Virus record (IMG/VR): IMGVR_UViG_3300027754_003437
Span: 1 to 64,000 of that record
Strand: one strand, 5' to 3'
From: a virus
DNA: 64,000 nucleotides
Shown in pieces: positions 1 to 8,323 of the stretch; position 1 is the first letter of the stretch, and every line of letters begins with the position of its first letter. Under the pieces are notes generated by a model. That model was not told the origin of the DNA. It worked only from the letters and a program-made list of their open reading frames with translations, and did no database searches. Both the position numbers and the translations under genes were made by a program.

Positions 1-669
1 ATGATGGTATTATCAGATTCCCAAATGAAGTCTAAAACTGCTCGCAGAAATTCTCTATTTTACAATCAGTATCGATACTGTATAACCTGGCGCATAAAGC
101 ATGCTCACATGTTGCGTGTGCTGGATCCTCAACAGATACAGCAACGTATTCATTATAGAAATAGCACAACCCGCGACATGTATCGTAACTCGCCTGTGTT
201 GGAAGATCAAGCCCAGACCCTGCTGGAAGCATGTGATTATTTGACGTCGCGACCCAATACATTTAGAAAAAATGTAAGCAGTGGAATTGTATGGTTTTAT
301 ACAAACAATTTAGAAGACTTTGATCGTTTGGCGGCATTTGAGAATTCCACAGTAGAGAGCATAAGCGAAGCTGACGTTTGCTTGGAGCCCGGGGTTGTGA
401 CCTTGACAAAGCCCCGGCATCAATACAGAACATACTTCAAAGAACGTTGGCTCAGCCAGGATCAAGTGAGCACAATCAAGCGTTATTTCGGCGCCAGACC
501 CAGTCAGTTTAGACTTAGTCCGGGATTTCGCATGCTGATCGAAGGCACTAGAGCATGGATGACCGCAAACCATTTTGTGGATCATGACGAGCCCCAGGCA
601 GATTTCCTGATCAACATGGCTTGTCCCGGCATAGTGCGAAAGACCCTGCCCATTGTGGCCCGTGGCTAA
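1..669 (+). CDS. Hypothetical phage protein (5' end at window edge)
   Basis: A 222-residue reading frame opens with two Met codons at the very edge of the window, so the true start may lie upstream. The product is mixed alpha/beta, rich in Arg, Tyr and Phe, with no signal peptide or membrane segment. I recognise no catalytic motif. The next gene begins 11 bases after the stop, behind a TAAATA motif. The uninterrupted frame and phage-like packing support it as a real gene; function unknown. Confidence 0.6.
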   Translation: MMVLSDSQMKSKTARRNSLFYNQYRYCITWRIKHAHMLRVLDPQQIQQRIHYRNSTTRDMYRNSPVLEDQAQTLLEACDYLTSRPNTFRKNVSSGIVWFYTNNLEDFDRLAAFENSTVESISEADVCLEPGVVTLTKPRHQYRTYFKERWLSQDQVSTIKRYFGARPSQFRLSPGFRMLIEGTRAWMTANHFVDHDEPQADFLINMACPGIVRKTLPIVARG

Positions 670-672
670 ATA
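665..672 (+). promoter_or_regulatory. T4-type late promoter-like motif (GCTAAATA)
   Basis: TAAATA ends 8 bases before the ATG at 680. The TAA also serves as the stop of the upstream gene, so the motif may be partly fortuitous. No Shine-Dalgarno sequence lies between it and the start. Confidence 0.4.
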
Positions 673-679
673 CAACACT

Positions 680-844
680 ATGGCAAAAATATTCGAAGAA
701 ATAATTATTATCAAGATATCACGTCTACTCAAAGATGACGCGAATCCCGAACCTGTTGCGACCCCTGAGATTGTGTCGGCATTGGCGCAGGTGGCCGAAG
801 AGCTGGCTGGTGCCGGGGCAGTTGTGGAAGCTGAACAGGCATAA
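680..844 (+). CDS. Small hypothetical protein, acidic C-terminus
   Basis: A 54-residue protein. The ATG at 680 is preferred over an upstream TTG because it follows the TAAATA motif. The N-terminal half is an Ile-rich helix with Lys and Arg, and the second half is Ala/Glu/Val-rich and helical. The stop overlaps the next ATG (TAATG), implying translational coupling. Function unknown; small coupled proteins of this kind are common among phage virion genes. Confidence 0.5.
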   Translation: MAKIFEEIIIIKISRLLKDDANPEPVATPEIVSALAQVAEELAGAGAVVEAEQA

Positions 845-1206
845 TGACCACTGAAACCATTATTGACACTACTGAATACGGTGTGCCTTCCGGCAATTAT
901 GACGGAAGCAGTCAAGACTGGTTTAGCAATGCTGTCCGTGCAGTCAACTACTATCGCGGACAAGGTGGCATACAGACTGTGCTATTTCAAGTCACAGGGT
1001 TTGAGGGTGTGTTAGTGCTAGAAGCCACCCTGGATTCAGACTCCGATTCGGCCGCTTGGTTTGAAACATTCACATATGGTGATGGATCAACTGTTGCACT
1101 GACAGATTATCACCCTGCGACTGTGACCGGAAACTTCACATGGATGCGTGTGCGAGTTGAAGGATTCTCGGGTGGTACAATCAACACAGTCACAATCACA
1201 TACTAA
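844..1206 (+). CDS. Beta-rich probable virion protein
   Basis: A 120-residue protein rich in Thr, Val, Gly and aromatic residues with alternating hydrophobic positions, as expected of a beta-sandwich. It has no cysteines, signal peptide or catalytic motif. Its start overlaps the preceding stop. Size, composition and position suggest a decoration or minor structural protein, by composition and context only. Confidence 0.5.
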   Translation: MTTETIIDTTEYGVPSGNYDGSSQDWFSNAVRAVNYYRGQGGIQTVLFQVTGFEGVLVLEATLDSDSDSAAWFETFTYGDGSTVALTDYHPATVTGNFTWMRVRVEGFSGGTINTVTITY

Positions 1207-1216
1207 AGGATTCTCA

Positions 1217-1654
1217 ATGACAGATACCATTTCGATTGCATTTGATGTTGCAACCTCCAATCCTGATACTAAATTGGGCATTTGTATTCGGCTAGATGGT
1301 GCAGTTGTGCATGAAAACTCCCATGTGAGTGAAACGTACACTGTGCAACATAGCATGAATGACGATGATGGTGAGCATTTGTTGTCTATTGAACTATTTG
1401 GTAAATTACCCGAGCACACAGTGGTAAATGATGCTGGAGAAATCATAACTGATTCTGTTATTAATGTTAGCAATATTTTATTTGACGATATCGATTGCTC
1501 AAAAATTGTAACAGATTATGCAGTTTACAAACATGATTTTAACGGCAGCGGCAGTACGATAGAAGACAAATTTTTTAGTGATATAGGCTGTAACGGCATT
1601 GTTGAGCTGAAATTTACCACTCCCATTTACTTGTGGCTTCTTGAGCACATGTAA
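1217..1654 (+). CDS. Hypothetical beta-rich protein
   Basis: A 145-residue protein. The start at 1217 is chosen because AAAGGA lies 6-11 bases upstream and the gene follows the previous stop directly; an earlier start would run far into the upstream gene. The product is acidic with many Asp, Val and Ile residues in alternating patterns, and contains several potentially metal-binding Asp pairs. No known family recognised. Context suggests a structural or accessory virion protein. Confidence 0.5.
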   Translation: MTDTISIAFDVATSNPDTKLGICIRLDGAVVHENSHVSETYTVQHSMNDDDGEHLLSIELFGKLPEHTVVNDAGEIITDSVINVSNILFDDIDCSKIVTDYAVYKHDFNGSGSTIEDKFFSDIGCNGIVELKFTTPIYLWLLEHM

Positions 1655-1656
1655 TA

Positions 1657-1664
1657 ACTAAATA
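1657..1664 (+). promoter_or_regulatory. T4-type late promoter-like motif (ACTAAATA)
   Basis: The last A of TAAATA is 6 bases before the A of the ATG at 1670. With T4-like late geometry (motif about -13 to -6) transcription would begin at the start codon itself. Confidence 0.5.
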
Positions 1665-1669
1665 CTGTT

Positions 1670-2365
1670 ATGAAACAGTTAGTAATCATGCCTGGGGGTT
1701 TTCACCCATTTCACGCAGGCCACATGGCTCTTTATACATCTGCAAAGAAAGCCTTTCCGGGCGCAGACGTATATGTTGCGGCCACCAATGACACTAGCTC
1801 AAGACCATTTCCTTTTGCTGTGAAAGAAAAACTGGCCAAACTTGCCGGAGTAGATGCTGGCCATTTTGTGCAAGTTAAATCACCATTTCGCGCACAAGAA
1901 ATCACAGCCAATTATGATCCTGCCACAACAGAATTAATCTTTGTGCGTAGCGAAAAAGACGCTACCAAGCCCCCGCAGGCCGGTGGCATGAAAAAAGACG
2001 GCACACCCAGTTACTTGCAACCCTTTGCAGGACAACAGCAACTGGCTCCCATGACCGAACATGCCTACATGGCTTACTTGCCCACAGTGGAGTTTGGTCC
2101 TGGCATGACATCAGCCACAGAAATACGCACAGCATGGCCTACATTGAATCCCAAACGTAAAACAGCATTAGTAATGAGCCTGTATCCAAAAACACAAACA
2201 AACCTCAAACTGGCTGCCAACGTTGTTGCCATGCTGGACACAGCAATTGGCAGTGAACTGGCAGAATTTGATGCTCAAAACTTCATGGGCGGAATGACTG
2301 CCAGTTATCAAGCACGTGACAATCAACCTGTCGCAGAAGATTACGCGGAAGAAAAGCGGTCGTAA
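1670..2365 (+). CDS. Cytidylyltransferase-like nucleotidyltransferase
   Basis: A 231-residue protein of the HIGH-type nucleotidylyltransferase superfamily (NMN/pantetheine-phosphate adenylyltransferase and CTP:glycerol-phosphate cytidylyltransferase). The N-terminus reads GGFHPFHAGH, giving the nucleotide-binding HxGH signature at residues 12-18. A later TSATEIR (about residue 150) matches the second motif, ISSTxxR. Members transfer NMP from NTP to a phosphorylated acceptor; the acceptor here is not evident. The C-terminus holds two VAE/YAE-like tripeptides (PVAEDYAEE) resembling the linkers of the downstream multi-module proteins. The start sits 6 bases after a TAAATA motif without a Shine-Dalgarno sequence. 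Confidence 0.8.
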   Translation: MKQLVIMPGGFHPFHAGHMALYTSAKKAFPGADVYVAATNDTSSRPFPFAVKEKLAKLAGVDAGHFVQVKSPFRAQEITANYDPATTELIFVRSEKDATKPPQAGGMKKDGTPSYLQPFAGQQQLAPMTEHAYMAYLPTVEFGPGMTSATEIRTAWPTLNPKRKTALVMSLYPKTQTNLKLAANVVAMLDTAIGSELAEFDAQNFMGGMTASYQARDNQPVAEDYAEEKRS

Positions 2366-2389
2366 AATATCTTGTGACCTGTTATACTC

Positions 2390-2397
2390 TGTAAATA
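2390..2397 (+). promoter_or_regulatory. T4-type late promoter-like motif (TGTAAATA)
   Basis: TAAATA ends 23 bases before the ATG at 2420. The predicted transcript would have a leader of about 17 bases containing a GGAG ribosome-binding site, unlike the leaderless cases nearby. Confidence 0.4.
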
Positions 2398-2419
2398 ATA
2401 CACTTTTACGGAGAACCTA

Positions 2420-3364
2420 ATGATGACTCAAACTGGCACCCAGCCACCCGCAGATGCCTCGCCTACATTTGTACCACCAAATGCAATTGATCAAATCAAT
2501 CAAAGCAACATTCAAGTCAATGTTGACTATTTAAGAACCACACGGGTTCACATGTGCATGCCATGTTATGGCGGCCAGTTAACTGAATCAACATTCATGA
2601 GCTATATTAAATGGAGTAATATGGCCAGACAATTAAACCTTGACTGGACCGTGGAAACCATGACCAATGAGTCATTGATTTCACGTGCCAGAAACACATT
2701 AACTGCTAAGTTCCTGCACACAAAAGAAAGCACACACTTGATGTTTATCGACGCTGACATTGGCTGGGAACCCTGGCACTTGTTGGTCATGCTTGATGCA
2801 CAAAAAGATGTCATCGGCGGATTGTATCCCATGAAATCATTACCAGTAAAATGGTGTGTGAATGGTATTCCCAATGTAGAAGAAGATCCCAATTCGCCCT
2901 TGGTCCAAGTATCAAAAACTGGCACAGGATTCATGTTGATCAAACGTGATGTGTTTGACAAGCTGAATGCACACCCTGCTGTGCGTACATTTGCCAATGA
3001 TATTGGCCTGCCCAGGGATCTTGACCAGTACATGAAAACCTACTTTGACACAGCAGTACGCGAAGGTCGTTACTACTCAGAAGACTGGACATTCTGTGAA
3101 AACTGGCGTGACCTTGGTGGACAAGTATGGGTGGACAAACGTGTGTTGTTGCGCCATACAGGAACCTTTGTGTTTGACGGTCAAACACAAGAACATACAT
3201 TTAAAGCTCTAAGAGAGATGTATGATCCTGCAGGACATCAAGCGGCAATGCAAGCACAGGCCGCACAAGAAGCTGCCGCGGCACAGGCCACTGCAGAACC
3301 ACAAGCTGAAGTAATGGCCTCTAGTGCAAAGAAAAAGCCCAAGAAAGTGGCCAATAAGAAATAA
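2420..3364 (+). CDS. Glycosyltransferase family 2-like (GT-A) protein
   Basis: A 314-residue protein. A GT-A nucleotide-sugar-binding region is visible: MFIDADIGW (about residues 110-118) supplies the DxD-type metal site, after a hydrophobic beta strand. An Asp-Trp pair (EDW) and WVD near residues 220-240 fit the acceptor region. The last 60 residues are an Ala/Gln/Lys-rich tail. Proteins like this are frequent in large phages; the substrate may be a virion protein, host glycan or modified DNA base, which the sequence does not decide. The start follows a GGAG ribosome-binding site. Two adjacent ATGs exist. Confidence 0.75.
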   Translation: MMTQTGTQPPADASPTFVPPNAIDQINQSNIQVNVDYLRTTRVHMCMPCYGGQLTESTFMSYIKWSNMARQLNLDWTVETMTNESLISRARNTLTAKFLHTKESTHLMFIDADIGWEPWHLLVMLDAQKDVIGGLYPMKSLPVKWCVNGIPNVEEDPNSPLVQVSKTGTGFMLIKRDVFDKLNAHPAVRTFANDIGLPRDLDQYMKTYFDTAVREGRYYSEDWTFCENWRDLGGQVWVDKRVLLRHTGTFVFDGQTQEHTFKALREMYDPAGHQAAMQAQAAQEAAAAQATAEPQAEVMASSAKKKPKKVANKK

Positions 3365-3365
3365 C

Positions 3366-3373
3366 GGTAAATA
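3366..3373 (+). promoter_or_regulatory. T4-type late promoter-like motif (GGTAAATA)
   Basis: TAAATA ends 9 bases before the ATG at 3382, predicting a leader of about 3 bases with no Shine-Dalgarno sequence for the long downstream gene. Confidence 0.45.
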
Positions 3374-3381
3374 AGAGTTCA

Positions 3382-6300
3382 ATGAATATACTAGAACTCG
3401 ACAGTTACAACCTAGCAGACGCAGTCAAATTCCATGATCGGTTAAATCCCCGATTGTGGGACAACCGCGAACACTTGCGTCCCAAAGTGCATGCCAAGTT
3501 GATGGCAATTGCTAGAGAATTCCAAGAATTCCTGGGTGTGCCCAACCTTGACGTTGTGGACATCACCATCAGCGGATCAAATGCCGCTTACAATTATACC
3601 CGAAACTCCGATATTGATTTACATTTGGTTGTGAAAATTCCTGATGTCAAACACAGTGAAGTCTATCGTGAACTGTTCAACGCTAAAAAATATGAATTTA
3701 ACGATGCACACAACATAACCATTGGCGGTGCTGATGTTGAATTGTATGTGCAAGACTCAGAGCAAGCACATCACAGTCAAGGCATTTATTCATTATTAAA
3801 CAATGACTGGGTCAGTGTACCAAAACGGCATCGTGCTCAGGTTGATGATGCTTGTGTGCGTGACAAAGTGTCAGACCTAGACGCTAGGATTCATGCCGCT
3901 ATTGAGTCTAATAATTCTAAAACTATCGATTCATTATGCAAAAAAATCAAAAGTTTCCGCCAAGCGGGCCTTGAGCAACAGGGCGAATTTGGCTGTGACA
4001 ATCTTGCATTTAAAATATTACGCAACAGTGGTTGTATAAAGGCTTTGTGGACTGCACGTGATCAAGCACGTGATGCTGAACTAAGTCTTGCTGAACGTGA
4101 AACTGTGCGTAGACCTGTCAAGTATGGATTCAGCGAGTCACCTGATGGTGTGAATCCCACAACAAAAATGTTCCTGGAACAGCCCATTGATGAATCACCC
4201 GACGGTGTGAACCCCACTACCAAGATGTTTCTTGAAAATGATAACGAAAGTGTAGTGCATGAGTTTATCAACTATGTGTGCGATCGACTGGGTATTGTAC
4301 AACAGCCCAAAATCATTCTACACACCGATCCTGGCTGGAGCGAACAAACACAATCATTTGGGCGTTACACTCCCGATTCTCACACCCTAGAAGTCAATCT
4401 GGCCAATAGACACATAATGGACATCCTGCGTACAGTGGCGCATGAACTGGTACATTGCAGACAAAATCAACAACACCCTTTGCCTAACTCAGCAGGCGAA
4501 ACTGGCAGCGACTGGGAAAATCAAGCCAATGCCATGGCAGGTGTTATCATGCGTGACTATGCTGATGCACATGCAGAACAATTCGCAGACAACAGCATAT
4601 CCGAAGCCACTGGATACATTCCTAAAAATAAAAAGGAAGCACAGGATCCACGATTCAGCATGGCCATCTCACCCGACGTGCATCCTGGACAAGTGGGCAC
4701 AGAAGCAAATAAAATGGCCTTGCACACAGACCCAAATGGCAAGCCCGCATTGTTGATGAAGACTGTGAACCTGCGTGAAAGTATTGAAGAAGCCTCATAC
4801 GAAGGCAATATTGGGGCAATGGAAACATTCAAGTTCTATCAGCAGGCCACTCCTAAACAAAAGATTACACTCAAACAATTGTTGGCAGATGGTGATTACA
4901 CCCAAGCCTGGCAATTAATACAACAAGTGACAGATACACGACTAGTGGGCCGTGAATTCGCTGAGAGTGTGGAGCATGCCAACAAACTAGATCCAGTGTT
5001 AGCACGTTGTATCCAAATGATCAATCATGGTCAAAAGACCGATCCCGAGCGGTACGGACGTGTGGCTGCCTGTTTGATTGACTCACAAGGGCGCTACACT
5101 TATGCTATTAACCTGCCCGGTCCTGATGGCACACGCAGACATGCAGAACGTGTGGCCATCAACAAACATCTAAAACGCTATAAAGAGATCGGTCCCGGTG
5201 CTGTAATGGTCACAACACTGAGTCCTTGTGTGAATCATATGACCGAACGTTATGGCGAAGACTGTGCAGATTTATTGGCTGACGCCGGTATTGAACGTTG
5301 CTACGCTGGCTATCAAGACCCCACACAACAACCTGATGTAGACTATCCATTTGAGCTAGAAGTTACCAACAATACAGATATCTTTAATACTTGTAAACAA
5401 ATTGCACAGAGTTTTTTGCCCCGGACCATGGCGGAAGCGCAGACTGATTATCAAAAGCGCCGTCAACGTGAACGTGATGTAGATGCAGGGAAGCCTGTAA
5501 AGCCTGAACCAAAGAATCCACAGAATGATTACTTTGCTCGCCGTAAAAAAGAAAAAGAGCAAGGCATGGCGGAAGGCTTGGATCCAGATAAAAAATACAC
5601 AATTAAAAAATCTTACACCATGTCCAAGGCTGGTGTTGAAAAATCTGTATGGTACATCATGGACGGTGACTTTGTAGTGGACGCCACTGACCTAAGGCGC
5701 GATGCCAAATACTACGCTGACAAGTGGAATGCTGCCGAGAAGGACAGCAAAGGTGTGACGGAAGGCGTAACCGAAGCATTTGATCAACCCAGAGGTATTG
5801 ACTGGGAACAAAGTGAAGAAAGTGAAGCAGTTGATGCCATTGCCCGATTGTCAGACGGTACTGCACTCACTGTGATGTTTGAGCCCGAGGCCTGGACAAA
5901 TGATACACCCACAGACTGGTCAGTCAGTTTCTGGAGAAGCAACAGTCAAGAGGTCACAGGTGCAGGCAATGCACAAGAAGTGTTTGCCACAGTATTGTCG
6001 GCTATTCGACAATTTGTTCACGCACACAACCCTGAATCAATTGAATTCTCAGCCAGCAAAGAGCCCGAAGTGGACATGGCGCCATACGGTACCAATGTAA
6101 ATCCTGAAAGTCGTGCCAAACTGTATGATAGAATGGTCAATCGTTATGCCAGTGTCATGGGTTACCAGGTTCAGCAACAACAAGGCAGTGGCAAGGTCAC
6201 ATACACATTGAGACGAGTTAAGCAAGGTGTGACGGAAGGCGTCTATCGCGGCGACTGGGTACGACATCCAGACAATCCATGGCAGATAGGTCAAATACAA

Positions 6301-6885
6301 AGTATTGACAATGGTCAAGCCTTGGTCACATGGAAAAAGACCGACAAAAGAAAGAAAGCAATGTCATCAACTCATGCAGTTGATGCCCTACAGCATGCCA
6401 GGCGTGAGTTCTCTCAATTGACACAACCCACACATACACCGGGCATGGCGGAAGACAAAAGCAATGATACTGCTATAAGTTTATCCAAGTTGGGTAAATT
6501 TCATCCCGGTGCAGATACACTGGCACAGTTTGTTCCAGAACGAGCAACTGCACAATATGCCTTGCACCCAGACAAATGGGAATCAACCTTCTACAGTTTG
6601 ACCAACAAAGATTCTGACAAATTAAAATACTATGGTCCAAAAAAGATTTCAATTCCACCAGGAACTCTAGTAGGCGATATGGCCATTGCCAACAAGTTTT
6701 ACAGAGCAAAGACACCTGAAGAACAAGAACAATATGCTGAGGCATACAAAGCATCATTACAGCCATATCCAGTAGATGTTAGTGAATATCGCATGCCTGA
6801 GTTGTTGATTCCCAAGCCGGGTGTGGCGGAAGACAATGACTTGACCGAAATCGCGCCCATAATGGCAACCTGGACTGGAGCCTAA
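3382..6885 (+). CDS. Giant multi-module protein (NTase + Zn peptidase-like + deaminase-like), possible head polyprotein
   Basis: A 1167-residue protein made of apparently unrelated modules. Residues 1-235 resemble a nucleotidyltransferase (GSNAAYNY followed by DIDLHLVV). Two identical 15-residue peptides lie at 252-266 and 271-285. Residues 288-400 carry HELVH at 354-358 with a later Glu379, as in zinc metallopeptidases. Residues 530-680 look like a cytidine/dCMP deaminase: HAE at 587-589 and PC at 615-616, with a second Cys at 628. The rest holds basic helices and small unknown domains. Modules are separated by MAEA, GMAEG, GVTEG, GVTEG, GMAED and GVAED at roughly residues 683, 728, 791, 949, 1021 and 1147. 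These resemble prohead-protease sites (T4 gp21 cuts after (L/I)xE). A packaged, processed polyprotein is my inference; activity of each module is unproven. Confidence 0.7.
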   Translation: MNILELDSYNLADAVKFHDRLNPRLWDNREHLRPKVHAKLMAIAREFQEFLGVPNLDVVDITISGSNAAYNYTRNSDIDLHLVVKIPDVKHSEVYRELFNAKKYEFNDAHNITIGGADVELYVQDSEQAHHSQGIYSLLNNDWVSVPKRHRAQVDDACVRDKVSDLDARIHAAIESNNSKTIDSLCKKIKSFRQAGLEQQGEFGCDNLAFKILRNSGCIKALWTARDQARDAELSLAERETVRRPVKYGFSESPDGVNPTTKMFLEQPIDESPDGVNPTTKMFLENDNESVVHEFINYVCDRLGIVQQPKIILHTDPGWSEQTQSFGRYTPDSHTLEVNLANRHIMDILRTVAHELVHCRQNQQHPLPNSAGETGSDWENQANAMAGVIMRDYADAHAEQFADNSISEATGYIPKNKKEAQDPRFSMAISPDVHPGQVGTEANKMALHTDPNGKPALLMKTVNLRESIEEASYEGNIGAMETFKFYQQATPKQKITLKQLLADGDYTQAWQLIQQVTDTRLVGREFAESVEHANKLDPVLARCIQMINHGQKTDPERYGRVAACLIDSQGRYTYAINLPGPDGTRRHAERVAINKHLKRYKEIGPGAVMVTTLSPCVNHMTERYGEDCADLLADAGIERCYAGYQDPTQQPDVDYPFELEVTNNTDIFNTCKQIAQSFLPRTMAEAQTDYQKRRQRERDVDAGKPVKPEPKNPQNDYFARRKKEKEQGMAEGLDPDKKYTIKKSYTMSKAGVEKSVWYIMDGDFVVDATDLRRDAKYYADKWNAAEKDSKGVTEGVTEAFDQPRGIDWEQSEESEAVDAIARLSDGTALTVMFEPEAWTNDTPTDWSVSFWRSNSQEVTGAGNAQEVFATVLSAIRQFVHAHNPESIEFSASKEPEVDMAPYGTNVNPESRAKLYDRMVNRYASVMGYQVQQQQGSGKVTYTLRRVKQGVTEGVYRGDWVRHPDNPWQIGQIQSIDNGQALVTWKKTDKRKKAMSSTHAVDALQHARREFSQLTQPTHTPGMAEDKSNDTAISLSKLGKFHPGADTLAQFVPERATAQYALHPDKWESTFYSLTNKDSDKLKYYGPKKISIPPGTLVGDMAIANKFYRAKTPEEQEQYAEAYKASLQPYPVDVSEYRMPELLIPKPGVAEDNDLTEIAPIMATWTGA
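4135..4236 (+). repeat. Two copies of a 15-residue coding repeat
   Basis: Codons at 4135-4179 and 4192-4236 both encode ESPDGVNPTTKMFLE. Nine of the 15 codons differ, all synonymously. The peptide has therefore been kept by selection since an old duplication. Its role is unknown; a sorting or protease-recognition peptide is possible. Confidence 0.85.
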
Positions 6886-7785
6886 CATGAGAGCACAAGA
6901 ATTTATTACTGAACGCAAAAAACGCAGTAAGAAAACCCGCGGCTATGGGGGATACTTTTTTCCTGGATATGGTTTCTATGGCGGCGATGCCGGTGAAGGC
7001 GGCGGTGATGGTGGCGGTGGCGGAGAGTCAAAGCAAAGTATGTTGGAAGCCATGGCGGCTGACCAAGTGCTTGACTATGTCAAACGTGCTCATGCTCCAG
7101 AAGCATTTGACATTGAATACAGCATAACTGATCATCCCGAGTGGGAATTGAAGAACATTCCCTTGTCACAACTGAACTTAGACCCTGATGGCGAAGAACC
7201 GGATCCTTACAATCGTGTGAACTGGGTGGACAATGACAAAGTTCAAGAATTGATACCACGTATTGCATCAGTGTTAAAGTCTAGTCCCATTGTGGTTGAT
7301 CCTGCGGGTTGGATCATTGATGGCAACCATCGTGCCATGGCCGCGTCTGAAGCAGGTCTAACCAGTGTACCTGCTCTTGTGCCTGTCAAGCAAGACATGA
7401 CAGAAGGCACAGAACAAAAACCAGTGGTCATTTACACAAATAATAAAGGTGCCACAATAGATGATGGCATAAAGAAAAGTTTAAGAACAACACAAGAACC
7501 GTTTAATAAATTACAGATGTGGGAAAAGCACAAATCAATGAAAGACCCTAAAATTGCTGACTGGGTCACAAATAAACTTTTACCAGAACTAAAACAAAAT
7601 GGTGTATTAAAGCCTTTGCTTGTGTGGAATAATAATGGACAACTTTTTGTAATAGATGGGAATCATAGATTCTTAGCATATCAAGAGGCTGGATACCGTG
7701 GCCGTGTGCCTGTACAAATAGTTCCTGACAATATGATAACCATTTCTGATACAGTGCCAGGTCAGCAAGGTGTAGCGGAAGGCTT
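5421..7785 (+). repeat. Dispersed linker repeat, core (G/A)CGGAAG
   Basis: A short coding repeat recurs between modules: near 5427 (ACCATGGCGGAAG), 5562 (GGCATGGCGGAAGGC), 5752 (GGTGTGACGGAAGGC), 6226 (GGTGTGACGGAAGGC), 6441 (GGCATGGCGGAAGAC), 6819 (GGTGTGGCGGAAGAC) and 7770 (GGTGTAGCGGAAGGC). Each encodes (G)-(V/M)-(A/T)-E-(G/D/A). The nucleotide core is much more uniform than protein selection alone requires, suggesting spread by DNA copying or recombination at module joints. Confidence 0.8.
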
Positions 7786-8323
7786 GGATGATAATAGAGT
7801 TAGTTTTAAGGTACAAAAAGGTAAAAACAAATTTGCAACTACTTTAAGTATGGGTAACAACCCAGTTGGAGTATACCAATATAATGCTACTACAGGTCGT
7901 AGCATAGCCGAGGTTTATCCAGAATTCAAAGGCAAAGGATTAGGTAAATTATTAGTTTTACATGCTATCTATACCGCAACACAATTGGGATTAGATTTCC
8001 AAGAAGATGAATCAAGAACCTCAGAGTATGATAATGTATTAGATAGTTTGAGTAGTAACGGTTATATTGTAGATGACGATGGATATTGGTATGTAACCGG
8101 TGAAGGTGAACAATACCTAAAACAATCATTAAAACAAGATGTGGCAGAAAACTTTGCAGATGGCCGAGTCAAAGGCAAAAGTCGCCCTGGGCGTGTGAAA
8201 CGTTCAGGTGCCAGTTGCGACGGAAGTGTAACTGATCTACGTGCTCGGGCCAATAAGGCATCAGGCGAACGTGCCAAAATGTACCACTGGTGTGCCAACA
8301 TGAAATCAGGAAAGAAAAAATGA
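6887..8323 (+). CDS. Multi-module protein: two ParB/Srx-like domains plus GNAT-like domain
   Basis: A 478-residue protein. It begins MRAQEFITE, close to the T4 capsid-targeting peptide (xxYQEFIAE) and ending in ITE, a gp21-type cleavage site. A Gly-rich stretch follows (about residues 30-50). Two ParB/sulfiredoxin-like domains each contain a DGNHR signature (around residues 145 and 255). The linker GVAEG then precedes a GNAT-like acyltransferase core (FKGKGLGKLLV, about residues 345-356). The C-terminal 55 residues are basic with Cys-His-Cys (GASCDG, YHWCAN). It starts two bases after the upstream stop. It probably works with the preceding protein inside the head (inference). DGNHR-type domains can act as CTPases, nucleases or kinases, so activity is not assigned. 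Confidence 0.65.
   Translation: MRAQEFITERKKRSKKTRGYGGYFFPGYGFYGGDAGEGGGDGGGGGESKQSMLEAMAADQVLDYVKRAHAPEAFDIEYSITDHPEWELKNIPLSQLNLDPDGEEPDPYNRVNWVDNDKVQELIPRIASVLKSSPIVVDPAGWIIDGNHRAMAASEAGLTSVPALVPVKQDMTEGTEQKPVVIYTNNKGATIDDGIKKSLRTTQEPFNKLQMWEKHKSMKDPKIADWVTNKLLPELKQNGVLKPLLVWNNNGQLFVIDGNHRFLAYQEAGYRGRVPVQIVPDNMITISDTVPGQQGVAEGLDDNRVSFKVQKGKNKFATTLSMGNNPVGVYQYNATTGRSIAEVYPEFKGKGLGKLLVLHAIYTATQLGLDFQEDESRTSEYDNVLDSLSSNGYIVDDDGYWYVTGEGEQYLKQSLKQDVAENFADGRVKGKSRPGRVKRSGASCDGSVTDLRARANKASGERAKMYHWCANMKSGKKK

Noticed and set aside
310-963. A 217-residue minus-strand frame
   Set aside because: It runs opposite three plus-strand genes with normal overlaps and shows no motif or start signal.
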